This document shows, piece after piece, positions 8,044 through 16,159 of a DNA stretch of 64,000 nucleotides (position 1 is the first letter of the stretch; every line of letters starts with the position of its first letter). The stretch is taken from contig NZ_CP050137.1 in NCBI RefSeq assembly GCF_013344685.1, positions 1,988,001 to 2,052,000 of the forward strand, read 5' to 3'. The translations under genes and the position numbers were made by a program. This DNA is from Sphingomonas sp. CL5.1. Lineage in GTDB: Bacteria; Pseudomonadota; Alphaproteobacteria; Sphingomonadales; Sphingomonadaceae. Under the pieces are notes generated by a model. The model was not told where the DNA came from. It saw only the letters and a list, made by a program, of their open reading frames with translations, and made no database searches.

Positions 8044-9066
8044 TCACGCGATCGCCTTCGCGCGGGAGGTGATGCTCAGTGCCGCCTGTTTGATCGCCTC
8101 GATCGAGGGGATATAGGCGTCCTCGAGCACTGGCGCGAAGGGAACCGGTGTGTGGGGGGCGGTCACCTTGCGGATCGGCGCCTTGAGGAAGTCGAAACCT
8201 TCCTCGGCGACGACCGATGCAATGTCGGCGGCAAGCGAGCAACGCGGCGGGCTCTCGTCGACCACCACGAGCCGGCCGGTTTTCTCGACACTCTCGAGGA
8301 TGGTTTCCGCGTCGAGCGGCGAGGTGGTGCGCGGATCGATCACCTCGGCGGACACGCCGGCCCTGGCGAGCAACTCGGCTGCTGCGGCGGCGCGCTGCAC
8401 CATCGCGCCGAGCGCGACGATCGTCACGTCCTTACCGCTCCTGAGGATGTGCGCTTCGCCAAAGGGGATGCGATAGGATTCGTCCGGAACCTCCATCTGC
8501 TCGTCGTACAAGAGCTTCGATTCGAGGAACATGACGGGATCGTCGTCGCGGATCGCCTGGATCAGCAATCCCTTGGCGTCATAGGCGTTGGAGGGCATGA
8601 CCACCTTGAGCCCCGGCACCGCGGTGAGCCAGGGATGGAGCGTCTGGCTGTGCTGCGCCGCCGCGCGGCGTCCGGCGCCGATCATGGTGCGCATGACCAT
8701 CGGTGTCCTCGCCTTGCCGCCGAACATGTAGCGGAATTTGGCCGCCTGATTGTAAATCTGATCGAGGCATACGCCGAGGAAGTCGACGAACATCAGCTCG
8801 GCCACGGGGCGCAACCCCGTAAGCGCGGCGCCGGCGGCGGCGCCCATGATCGCGCTTTCGCTGATCGGCGTATCGATGACCCGATCAGGCCCGAACTCCT
8901 TGTAGAGTCCGCGCGTCACCCCCATCACGCCGCCCGCATCGCCCTCGACGCCGCTGCCGCCGTGGCCGCCCGCGATGTCGATTCCGATCAGGATCACCTT
9001 GGGATCGCGGCGCATCTCCTGGGCAAGCGCCTCATTGATCGCCTGGCGATAGGATTTCTTGGACAT
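8044..9066 (-). CDS. 2-oxoacid/acetoin dehydrogenase E1 component, beta subunit
   Basis: Transketolase-like beta subunit of 340 aa, full length. It shows the ISESAIMGAAAGAALTG region, the TMIGAGRRAAAQHSQTLH loop and the C-terminal transketolase domain (VIDPRTTSPLD). With the alpha subunit at 9078 it forms a heterotetrameric thiamine-diphosphate E1 that decarboxylates a 2-oxo compound or cleaves acetoin and passes the acyl group to lipoyl-E2. The sequence style is AcoB/PdhB. Together with an AcoC-type E2 this favours an acetoin-dehydrogenase-like complex, but the substrate here may be a different 2-oxoacid or alpha-hydroxyketone. It is the last gene of the minus-strand operon 11167-8044, separated from E1 alpha by 11 bases. 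Confidence 0.9.
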   Translation of the reverse strand: MSKKSYRQAINEALAQEMRRDPKVILIGIDIAGGHGGSGVEGDAGGVMGVTRGLYKEFGPDRVIDTPISESAIMGAAAGAALTGLRPVAELMFVDFLGVCLDQIYNQAAKFRYMFGGKARTPMVMRTMIGAGRRAAAQHSQTLHPWLTAVPGLKVVMPSNAYDAKGLLIQAIRDDDPVMFLESKLLYDEQMEVPDESYRIPFGEAHILRSGKDVTIVALGAMVQRAAAAAELLARAGVSAEVIDPRTTSPLDAETILESVEKTGRLVVVDESPPRCSLAADIASVVAEEGFDFLKAPIRKVTAPHTPVPFAPVLEDAYIPSIEAIKQAALSITSRAKAIA

Positions 9067-9077
9067 CGATTTGCCCT

Positions 9078-10043
9078 TCAGTAGCTGACGTAGACATCTT
9101 TGGTGAGCGCGGCGACGTCCGGAACGTCAGCCACGAGGGCTTCGGCGACCGCGGTATCGACTTCCGCCCGGATTTCGGCATCGATCGCGTCGAGCTGCTC
9201 GTTCGACAGGAGGTTCGCCCCGGTGACGCTTCGGCGAAACCGTTCGATCGGATCGTTCGCACGCGCACTCGCGAGTTCGTCGGTCGACCGATAGCTCTGC
9301 GGATCGCCGACGAAGTGGCCGAGGAAACGACGCGAAACGAGTTCCAGCGCGTAGGGGCCCTTGCCGCCGCGCGCGTGCTCGATCGCCCGGCTCATTGCCT
9401 GCTGGACCGCGAAGAAATCGCAGCCGTCGACGGTTTCGGCTTCCATGCCGAATGCGCGCGCGCGCTCCGCGATCGAGGCGGCGCCAACCGCATAGCTCGA
9501 TCCCGTGAACTCGCCGTAGCCGTTGTTCTCGAATATGAAGATCGCCGGCACCTTGAGCACGACCGAGAGGTTCATCGCCTCCATCGTGGTGCCCTGGTTC
9601 GACGCGCCATCGCCGCTGAATGCCACCGCCACCCGGCCATTGCCCCTGGCTTTCTCGGTGAGCGCCGCCCCGACCGCGAGCGGTGGCGAACCGCCGACGA
9701 TGGCGTTCGCGCCCAGCATTCCCTTGTCGAGATCGGCAATATGCATCGAGCCGCCCTTGCCACCGCAAAGACCGCCTGCGCGGCCGGCGATCTCGAGCAT
9801 CATGCCGCGCACGTCGCAGCCCTTCGCGATGCAATGACCGTGACCGCGGTGAGTCGATCCGATCCAGTCCTCGTCGGTGAGGTCGAAACACACGCCGACT
9901 GCTGACGCTTCCTGGCCGAGATAGACGTGGCAAAAGCCGGGGATATTGCCGGCGGCAAACTCCTTTTCGACCCGCTCCTCGAAAACCCGGATCGTCTGCA
10001 TCAGCCGGAACGCCCGAATGAGATCTTCCCTGCTCAGGTTCAT
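9078..10043 (-). CDS. 2-oxoacid/acetoin dehydrogenase E1 component, alpha subunit (TPP-dependent)
   Basis: E1 alpha of 321 aa. The thiamine-diphosphate/Mg motif runs from GDGASNQG to ENNGYG, with the usual spacing of about 30 residues. Also seen are GSTHRGHGHCIAKG and GGKGGSMHIAD, which are characteristic of AcoA/PdhA proteins. Its ATG overlaps the stop of the E2 gene by 4 bases and it is followed closely by E1 beta, so the three are co-transcribed and probably coupled. No dihydrolipoyl dehydrogenase (E3) gene is nearby; an E3 from elsewhere in the genome must serve the complex. Confidence 0.9.
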   Translation of the reverse strand: MNLSREDLIRAFRLMQTIRVFEERVEKEFAAGNIPGFCHVYLGQEASAVGVCFDLTDEDWIGSTHRGHGHCIAKGCDVRGMMLEIAGRAGGLCGGKGGSMHIADLDKGMLGANAIVGGSPPLAVGAALTEKARGNGRVAVAFSGDGASNQGTTMEAMNLSVVLKVPAIFIFENNGYGEFTGSSYAVGAASIAERARAFGMEAETVDGCDFFAVQQAMSRAIEHARGGKGPYALELVSRRFLGHFVGDPQSYRSTDELASARANDPIERFRRSVTGANLLSNEQLDAIDAEIRAEVDTAVAEALVADVPDVAALTKDVYVSY

Positions 10044-11167
10044 GCGTCCGCTCCCGTCAGTGCCTCGACGACGAGTATGTTGATTTCCTCAACCTGCTCC
10101 ATGTGCAGCATGTGTCCGGCATCGACTGCGACCACCTGCCAGCCTGGCGGGAGCGCGGTGAGGTCCGGCAGGCCGGTCACCCTGTCGTGTTGGCCGTAGA
10201 TCACGGTCGTGCGGGGCAGCCGGCCGAGATCGGGTTGCAGGGCGGCGAGTTCGTCGCCGCTCTCAAGTCCGGCCGCGATCTTGGCAAGGGCTTCGTCGAC
10301 ACCGTCCAGACGCTTGTATTTCATCATCTCGTCGGCCATCTCGCGCGTGGCAGCATCCGGGTCGGCAAAGAGATCGCGCAGGACCGGCAACAATTGCCGG
10401 CTGTTCTGCGCCTCCACCACGCCGTGGATGAAGGCCATGTTGACGGCGGGTCCGGGAAGACCGGCCGGCGCGAGCAACACGATCGAGCGAACCAGCGCCG
10501 GCCGATCGAGCGCGATCCGCATCGCGACCGCGCAGCCCAGCGAATGCCCGACGATGTCGCATCGCTCGACATGAAGCGCGTCGAGCACGCGCTTGACCGC
10601 GCCGGACAGTTCAGCGAGGCTGCCTGACTGGAGCCGCTTGTCCGACGCTCCGTGGCCGGGCAAATCAAGCGAGATCACCGGACCAAGGCTGGCGATCGCT
10701 TCGATATTGAAAAGCCAGTTGTCGAGGTCGCCGCTGAAACCGTGGATCAGGACGGTGACATCGCCTGTGGCGAGGTCGCCGATCACATTGATACGATATT
10801 CCTTGTCGCCGACGGTCACCGTCTGCCGCGGCGTTTCGGTATCGGCAGCCTCGCCCTGCGTCTCGGGGACGAAACGGGCGCTGAAATCCGCGGCGAATGC
10901 GTCAAGTTCCGCAGCGGCGGTTTCTTCCGGCGCCGAAATGCCGATCAGGCCGCCGACTGGCACGGTATCGCCTTCGCTGGCGACGATTCTCGCCAGGCGT
11001 CCGGCGAATGGTGCATCATAGTTGTTGTTGATCTTGGAGGTCTCGATATCGACGAGTTCGTCGCCTTCGACAAAGCTGTCCCCGGCCTTCTTCCACCACG
11101 TCGTGACCGTGCCTTCGGTCATGGTGAGGCCCCATTTGGGCATCGTGATCGCCACGATCTCGGACAT
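10040..11167 (-). CDS. acoC: Acetoin dehydrogenase-type E2: lipoyl domain fused to alpha/beta hydrolase
   Basis: A 375-aa protein with an N-terminal lipoyl domain (ITMPKWGLTMTEG, lipoyl lysine in IETSKI) followed by an alpha/beta-hydrolase domain with nucleophile GHSLGC and catalytic His in DAGHMLH. This architecture, in place of the usual acyltransferase domain, is that of AcoC, the dihydrolipoamide acetyltransferase subunit of acetoin dehydrogenase. The ATG at 11167 is preferred over an in-frame codon at 11194 because GGAGGG stands directly before it. It is first gene of the operon E2-E1alpha-E1beta. The 294-bp gap upstream is AT-rich and carries operator-like elements. In this neighbourhood the complex may cleave an acyloin or 2-oxoacid made from the amine substrate. 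Confidence 0.85.
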   Translation of the reverse strand: MSEIVAITMPKWGLTMTEGTVTTWWKKAGDSFVEGDELVDIETSKINNNYDAPFAGRLARIVASEGDTVPVGGLIGISAPEETAAAELDAFAADFSARFVPETQGEAADTETPRQTVTVGDKEYRINVIGDLATGDVTVLIHGFSGDLDNWLFNIEAIASLGPVISLDLPGHGASDKRLQSGSLAELSGAVKRVLDALHVERCDIVGHSLGCAVAMRIALDRPALVRSIVLLAPAGLPGPAVNMAFIHGVVEAQNSRQLLPVLRDLFADPDAATREMADEMMKYKRLDGVDEALAKIAAGLESGDELAALQPDLGRLPRTTVIYGQHDRVTGLPDLTALPPGWQVVAVDAGHMLHMEQVEEINILVVEALTGADA

Positions 11168-11200
11168 GATCCCTCCAAATGCGCTGCGCAGCATCGGGCC

Positions 11201-11232
11201 TATCTAATAAATCGATAAATATTTTAAAAATA
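11201..11232. promoter_or_regulatory. AT-rich promoter/operator region before the E2-E1 operon
   Basis: TATCTAATAAATCGATAAAT (11201-11220) followed by ATTTTAAAAATA is strikingly AT-rich. It shares TAAT/ATCGAT elements with the sites at 3140-3220 and 12746-12771. It lies about 35-65 bases upstream of the E2 start. The rest of the gap to 11461 shows no gene; two further AT-rich patches occur near 11310-11340 and 11405-11430. Confidence 0.35.
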
Positions 11233-11461
11233 CGCGCTGTCAATCCGGAACTGGCGGCACGCATGAACGTGTGATTAGCTGCCCTGCTATATCATCAAGA
11301 AAGAACTCATATATTTGAAAATGAAAGATATTTTTCGATCCTATGAAACCGGGGTGGCGTGGTGCTCGTACATTCCCGCGCAAGGATTTGACGCTCTGAA
11401 ACGAAATGTAATAGAATAAATATCCTGAATACGGCGCAATCGTTGATCGGGCGCTGTTCGC

Positions 11462-12733
11462 TCAGCCGGCTAGAAGCTGCATCAGGATGGGGTGAGGCTC
11501 CAGCCTGTCGCGCCTGGCCTTGAGCGCTTCGAACGCTTGATCGGTGATCTCGAGCGTCGCGTTGATATCCGCCTCGCTGTGCGCCGCCGACAGGAACAGG
11601 TTATGATAGGGATGAATATAGGCGCCGCGCTTCAGGCATTCCGTAACCCAGCCATAGCCCACCCGGAAATCGGCATCGTCCTCGAACAGGAGCTGCGGCA
11701 TCACCACAGGCCCGGTCTGGCGCAGTCCGAAGCCGTGCGCGCCGGCCTGTTGCTGCAACCCGTCGCGCAGCCGCTGCCCCATCTGGTTGATCCGCTCGAG
11801 ATAATCGGTTTCGCGAATCTGCTTCAGCGTTTCGATTGCCGCCGCCATCGGGGCTGCCGAGAACCAGAACGAGCCGGTAGCGAAGATCGCGCACGCCGCG
11901 TCGCGGGCTTTGTCCGATCCCAGGAGCGCCGAGATCGGATGGCCGTTGGCGATGCACTTGCCCCAGGTGCTGAGATCGGGACGGACGCCGATCGGCTCCC
12001 AACTGCAATCGCGCGCCATGCGGAACCCGGCGCGCACGTCGTCGACGATCAGCAGCGCGTCATGCTCGTCGCACAACCGGCGCGCGGTGCTCGCATATTC
12101 GAGCGTCGGCTCCTGCTGATCGTAGAACACCTCATGGCGGAACGCCGTGGCGAATACGCCGGCGACGTCGCCGGCATGTTTCGCGAAGGCGTCGGCGAGG
12201 CTGTCCGGGTCATTGTAGGTGTAATAAACGATGTGGGCGCGATCCTCGGGCAGGATGCCGGCGAGGCGGGGCGTGCACCAGGGGGCGGTCCCGTGATAGG
12301 TGCCCTTCGCGCACAGGATCGTCTTGCGGCCGCGATGCGCGCGCGCGACGACCATTGCCATCGTCGTGGCGTCGGAGCCGTTCTTGCAGAACATCGCCCA
12401 ATCGGCATGCGACACCTGGCCGACAAAGGCCTCGGCAAGATCGACCATGATCTCCGACGGGCCGGTGAGCGTGTCGCCCAGCCGCTGCTGCGCGGCTGCG
12501 GCCTCGTCGATCGATGCATGGCCGTAGCCGAACAGGTTGGGGCCGAAGGCGCAGATATAGTCGATGTAGCTGTTGCCGTCGGCGTCCCACATCCGGGCTC
12601 CTTCGCCGCGATGGAAGAACTGCGGGAATTCATCAGGCAGCAACCGGGTCGATTCATGCCCGTACATGCCGTTGGGGATCACGCGTTGGGCGCGCTCCCG
12701 GAGCGCACGTGCCTTGATGTTGGCCCAGGCCAT
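11462..12733 (-). CDS. Class III aminotransferase, FumI-like
   Basis: PLP-dependent class III transaminase of 423 aa, in the glutamate-1-semialdehyde-aminomutase-like branch. The PLP lysine lies in TWGKCIANGHP, and LLIVDDVRAGFR provides the PLP aspartate. From memory, long stretches (MYGHESTRLLP, LTGPSEIMV, HADWAMFCKNGSDAT, GSFWFSA, HPYHN) match FumI of Sphingopyxis, which deaminates hydrolysed fumonisin B1 with pyruvate as acceptor. This suggests a long-chain or hydroxylated primary amine substrate. The start ATG has GGAGGG upstream, next to a 26-bp palindrome (12746-12771). The divergent-side TetR at 12872 is the probable regulator. Class III is certain; FumI orthology needs alignment. Confidence 0.85.
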   Translation of the reverse strand: MAWANIKARALRERAQRVIPNGMYGHESTRLLPDEFPQFFHRGEGARMWDADGNSYIDYICAFGPNLFGYGHASIDEAAAAQQRLGDTLTGPSEIMVDLAEAFVGQVSHADWAMFCKNGSDATTMAMVVARAHRGRKTILCAKGTYHGTAPWCTPRLAGILPEDRAHIVYYTYNDPDSLADAFAKHAGDVAGVFATAFRHEVFYDQQEPTLEYASTARRLCDEHDALLIVDDVRAGFRMARDCSWEPIGVRPDLSTWGKCIANGHPISALLGSDKARDAACAIFATGSFWFSAAPMAAAIETLKQIRETDYLERINQMGQRLRDGLQQQAGAHGFGLRQTGPVVMPQLLFEDDADFRVGYGWVTECLKRGAYIHPYHNLFLSAAHSEADINATLEITDQAFEALKARRDRLEPHPILMQLLAG

Positions 12734-12745
12734 CTGCCTTCCCTC

Positions 12746-12771
12746 CTAAATCAGATATTAATCCGATTTAG
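12746..12771. promoter_or_regulatory. 26-bp palindromic operator (TetR candidate)
   Basis: Arms CTAAATC (12746-12752) and GATTTAG (12765-12771) enclose GAT-ATTA-ATC, giving a 26-bp near-perfect palindrome with one mismatched pair. It touches the ribosome-binding site of the FumI-like aminotransferase. Related sequences occur at 1649, 3140-3212, 11201 and 13828. The TetR gene at 12872-13561 is the nearest regulator. Confidence 0.6.
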
Positions 12772-12871
12772 TCATGGAAGTGCGGCACGGTCAAGCCACC
12801 GGCGGCGTTCGGCCAGGAGTTTCGAATGGTCCGGTGACGCGCGGTGAGACGGGAGGCGCGGGTGAATGGAG

Positions 12872-13561
12872 TTACTCTACCGGCTTTTCCTCCGCCGATT
12901 CCGTGGTGAGCTGCGGCCTGAGCGGAAGATATTCAGGCAAATAGGTGCGCATATGGGCAACCCGCGCCCGGCGCGAATATTCCGCCGCCTCGTCGGTGAT
13001 AAATCCGTGTTTATAGTTGGCGAGCGCCCACAGCGCGTCGTTGATAACGATCGTTTCCACCATGCGGTCGACGAGTCCGGGAATTTCGGGAACGAAGAAG
13101 GCGTGACTCATCGCCTTGAGTGAGCGGATCGCCACTTGCTCGTTGATGTCGAAGTCGCGCGAATGGATCGTCCAGGAACTCGCGGCACCGCCGAGAAGTA
13201 TCTTTCTCGCCGCGGTATTGCGGTTGAAATAGTCGCGCGACGCCGCATAGCGCAGGTCGATCCATTCCTGCCAATTTGTATAGAGTTTGCTCTCGTAATC
13301 GCCGAAGGCGCCTGACGTGAATGCGGCGAAATAGCGTTCCGCCAGCGCGATGAAGATGTGCTGGCTGTCGGGGAAAAAATGGTAGATCGACGGAGGCGAC
13401 ATGGCGGCTTCGTCGGCGATCGTATAGATGCTGATCTTGTCGGGCTCGTGATGGTCGAGAACCCGTTCCGCCGCGTCGAGAATTGCTTCGAACCTCTCTT
13501 GGCTGCGTTTTTGCCGAGGCCTTCTGATCTGCGGCGGCTTGGGCTGTACTTTGTCGACCAT
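12872..13561 (-). CDS. TetR/AcrR family transcriptional regulator
   Basis: A 229-aa regulator. The N-terminal helix-turn-helix is clear (RFEAILDAAERVL ... TIADEAAMSPPSIYHFF), preceded by a basic arm (RRPRQKRSQ). The frame is open further upstream to 13897, but those residues are low-complexity and Arg-rich without family similarity; the ATG at 13561 gives the normal TetR length. The C-terminal domain (residues 75-229) is ligand-binding and not assignable. It is flanked by the FumI-like aminotransferase and a PhyH dioxygenase, both preceded by AT-rich elements with the TAATC/CAGATA theme. It is therefore the likely local repressor of the amine-catabolism block. Confidence 0.85.
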   Translation of the reverse strand: MVDKVQPKPPQIRRPRQKRSQERFEAILDAAERVLDHHEPDKISIYTIADEAAMSPPSIYHFFPDSQHIFIALAERYFAAFTSGAFGDYESKLYTNWQEWIDLRYAASRDYFNRNTAARKILLGGAASSWTIHSRDFDINEQVAIRSLKAMSHAFFVPEIPGLVDRMVETIVINDALWALANYKHGFITDEAAEYSRRARVAHMRTYLPEYLPLRPQLTTESAEEKPVE

Positions 13562-13941
13562 CGCGATGTCATGTCTTCTATGATGTGGATGCGCAAGGGT
13601 CCCGCTGGCCGGCGCGAGTCCGGGCGGTGACCTGCCGGGCCGAACGTCTCGCGCTGCTGCAAGCGATCGCGGGCCGAATAGGAAAAGCGCGTCGACCTCG
13701 CCGACGCCGTCAGCGAGGAAATGGGCATGCCCGCGGCGCTCGGAGCGAGAAGGTGCGCCGCGCCCGTTGTCCAGCCGATACGAAAGTAAGCCGGGCGCAC
13801 GCACGGGCCTTGCATATGACGCATAAAACAGATAAATATCCAAATAAAGTGCCGTTTGTCGGGCGAGTCTCGCTGAAATCGCGATCCTCTCGGGCATTGA
13901 GCAGATTTTTATTCAATTATGTCGACCGAAGGGGATTGAGT
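13562..13941. promoter_or_regulatory. Divergent intergenic region with AT-rich operator-like element
   Basis: This 380-bp gap lies between the TetR start and the chosen start of the second PhyH gene. The first 240 bases are GC-rich and encode nothing recognisable. AACAGATAAATATCC (13828-13842) lies in an AT-rich patch and resembles the TetR-type sites described at 12746. An in-frame ATG at 13816 falls at the edge of that patch and could be an alternative start. Confidence 0.4.
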
Positions 13942-14823
13942 GTGGCTGGAGAGACAATCGAGCGCGATCTGCAGCGGGTCGCGATCGACACCGAAGCGCA
14001 ACTCCTCGCGGAGATCCTCGACCGCGACGGTGCCGTGGTGCTGGAAGGCGTCCTGTCGCGCGAGGACGTCGCCCTGGTGAATGCCGAACTCGACGTTGAA
14101 ATGGGGCCGATGCCGGAAGGCAATTGGGCGGCGGCTTCGGAGGACTGGATCGCGGAGTTCCAGGGATACAAGACCAAGAGACTCCAGCATTGCGTGCGGT
14201 ATAGCCCGACCTATCGGGCGAAGTTCCTCGACAATGAATTGATTGCGCGGCACGTCGCGATGATCCTCGACAGCCCCGCCGATACCGCATCGCTCTATGC
14301 CAGCCAGGCGATTGAAATCTGCCCGGGCGAAAAGGCGCAGGTGCTCCATCGCGACGCCACGGGATTTCATCAGAGGCTCGGAACGTTCAGCCGCGAAGGG
14401 CCGGAGCTGGTCATGAACACGTTGCTGGCGCTCACCGACATCACGGAGGAGATCGGGGCGACGCGAGTGGTGCCGGGTAGTCATCGATGGGAGGATTTCG
14501 AGGCCGGCGCGGAGCCCGCGCAAACTGTTCCGGCAACAATGCGCGCCGGTGATGCGCTGTTGCTGACTGGGCGGCTTGTTCATGGCGGGGGCGCAAACAC
14601 CACGGCGAACCGGTCGCGCCGCCTGATCTCGACCTCCTGGTCGCTCGGTTTTTTCAAATCGGAGGAGGCATGGCACATCGCGATTCCCCTCGAAGAAGCG
14701 CGACACTATCCAGCACGGGTGCAACGCTATCTGGGCCTCTATTCACCGTCGCTTCTGGGAGAACTGCCAGGGTTCCTGTGGCGTGTGGATGCCAAGCCGC
14801 TTGAGGAACACCTGCAACTCTAA
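13942..14823 (+). CDS. Phytanoyl-CoA dioxygenase (PhyH) family protein
   Basis: Second Fe(II)/2-oxoglutarate dioxygenase-like protein, 293 aa from the GTG at 13942, which has AAGGGG at 13929-13934. The metal triad is visible as His136-x-Asp138 (LHRDATG) and His214 (RLVHGGGAN), followed by NRSRRLIS with the 2-oxoglutarate arginine. The frame is open upstream to 13585, but that part is Arg-rich and overlaps the TetR gene and its promoter. Its length is the same as the PhyH gene at 6066, with similar motif order, so the two are paralogues that may hydroxylate successive positions of one substrate. It is followed after 20 bases by a membrane protein. Confidence 0.8.
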   Translation: MAGETIERDLQRVAIDTEAQLLAEILDRDGAVVLEGVLSREDVALVNAELDVEMGPMPEGNWAAASEDWIAEFQGYKTKRLQHCVRYSPTYRAKFLDNELIARHVAMILDSPADTASLYASQAIEICPGEKAQVLHRDATGFHQRLGTFSREGPELVMNTLLALTDITEEIGATRVVPGSHRWEDFEAGAEPAQTVPATMRAGDALLLTGRLVHGGGANTTANRSRRLISTSWSLGFFKSEEAWHIAIPLEEARHYPARVQRYLGLYSPSLLGELPGFLWRVDAKPLEEHLQL

Positions 14824-14843
14824 ACCGCGCGGGGGGCCAACCT

Positions 14844-15509
14844 ATGACGAAACTGACCGTTGCTATCGTGCTGGCGCTGGGCGCGCTGGCCTTCACGGGT
14901 TTTTTCTTTGGGACGAAGTTCCTCCAGCGGAAGAACCTCCTGCTCGGACTGGAATGGTATATTCTGGCAATCTCGGCGACTAACGGGGTCGTCTACTTTC
15001 TGACCGGGTGGCAGACATCCTTCATCATCACGAGTTTCTGCGACGCCTTTTCGCGTACCGTGGGCATACCAATAATCGGAATCATCGGTCTGGTTCAGGC
15101 CTTCAATGGCTGGAGACCGTCGCACGTCCTGGAGGCCGGGCTGTTTGCGGGCGGGGCATTGGTGGCGGTGCTCGTACTGACCGTAGCGCCGATCCATGAG
15201 GCGCTTCCGATGGGTTCGGTCGTTCTCGGCCTCGGCTTTGATGCTGCGTTGATCCTCATGAGCATCGCCCTGTTTCGAGGCGGCGCAGCAGGACACGCAT
15301 TCGCCGTGGTGCTCTGCGCTCTGGCCCTTCTGGCGATTGCATTGTGGGATGGCATTCCACAAGATCCGGACGGCGCGGGCAGTATCCTGCTGAATTTCTG
15401 GGTCGTTTCGGATTTGGTATGGGCGATTGCCTTCGCGGAGGTCTATTTCGCCTATTGTGCGCTGGAAGATCTCCACTGGCAGAATGCCCGTCAGCTGCAA
15501 CGCTTCTGA
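14844..15509 (+). CDS. Hypothetical integral membrane protein
   Basis: A 221-aa protein with about seven hydrophobic segments, starting LTVAIVLALGALAFTGFFFG and ending with a short soluble tail (EDLHWQNARQLQRF). No domain is recognised. It follows the PhyH gene by 20 bases in the same direction and is probably co-transcribed. It might assist uptake or sense a lipophilic substrate, but nothing in the sequence proves either. Confidence 0.65.
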   Translation: MTKLTVAIVLALGALAFTGFFFGTKFLQRKNLLLGLEWYILAISATNGVVYFLTGWQTSFIITSFCDAFSRTVGIPIIGIIGLVQAFNGWRPSHVLEAGLFAGGALVAVLVLTVAPIHEALPMGSVVLGLGFDAALILMSIALFRGGAAGHAFAVVLCALALLAIALWDGIPQDPDGAGSILLNFWVVSDLVWAIAFAEVYFAYCALEDLHWQNARQLQRF

Positions 15510-16159
15510 CAAGGGGGATTGGCACGGGAGGTGCGTGGCGGCTGCGTAAAGGTGACGATGCTGTATAATGGATCGCCCGTGAAGTGCCGCCAATTACTGG
15601 GGTCCGATACCAACTAAAGCGGGAGACGGCGCTTGTTGGCTGCTCTCGCGGCCGCATCCGAATAACTGAAATCGTGACAGGGGCCCGCTCACGGACGAGG
15701 GAAATATTTTCCGTGCTCAAGTAAAGGCGCCTCGGAGCGGGCATACTCAGAGATTGATATATAGCCGGGTGGCCGAGACGTGTGTCCAGGCTCGTAGCGA
15801 TAAGAGCCTCGGCGTGTGTTCAAGCACGATCCTTACGTCCGGCATTTTATTCAAAATGCGATTTCGTGACCACACATTCGGGTGTGCCCAGCCGCGCTGA
15901 AGGGACGGAACGGTGCGGACCGCGTTGTTCGATGTCGCTAGTATCGATGCCGCTGACCAAGGGCTGGAAGGAATGGAGCCTGACCTGCCGTTCCCATTGG
16001 CTTATCGCGGCATTTATAAAGAGCGGCAGCGCGAAGTTGATTGGCAGCTCTACGACAGTATCGGTGTGCGCCGTGCGAACCCTCCTTCCAAAAGGAAAAT
16101 CCGCCGGAATTACTAACGCTTGGTGTGGAGCACTTTCACCGTGTCACCTCAAATGAGCA
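15510..16159. other. 650-bp gap without a recognisable gene
   Basis: This lies between the convergent membrane protein gene and the SDR at 16160. A short GTG-started frame at 15913-16116 (MRTALFDVASIDAADQG...) has mixed composition and no recognised family; it may be a gene remnant. Base composition is less GC-rich than in the neighbours. The gap marks the border between the amine block and the hydantoinase block. Confidence 0.5.

Noticed and set aside
15740..15830. A tRNA-like stretch (GCCGGGTGGCCGAGACG) in the gap after the membrane protein gene
   Set aside because: Only a D-arm-like string is seen; no acceptor stem, anticodon arm or T-loop could be folded.
15913..16116. A 67-codon frame as a real gene
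   Set aside because: No ribosome-binding site of note, no family and no operon context; noted only as a possible remnant in the gap.
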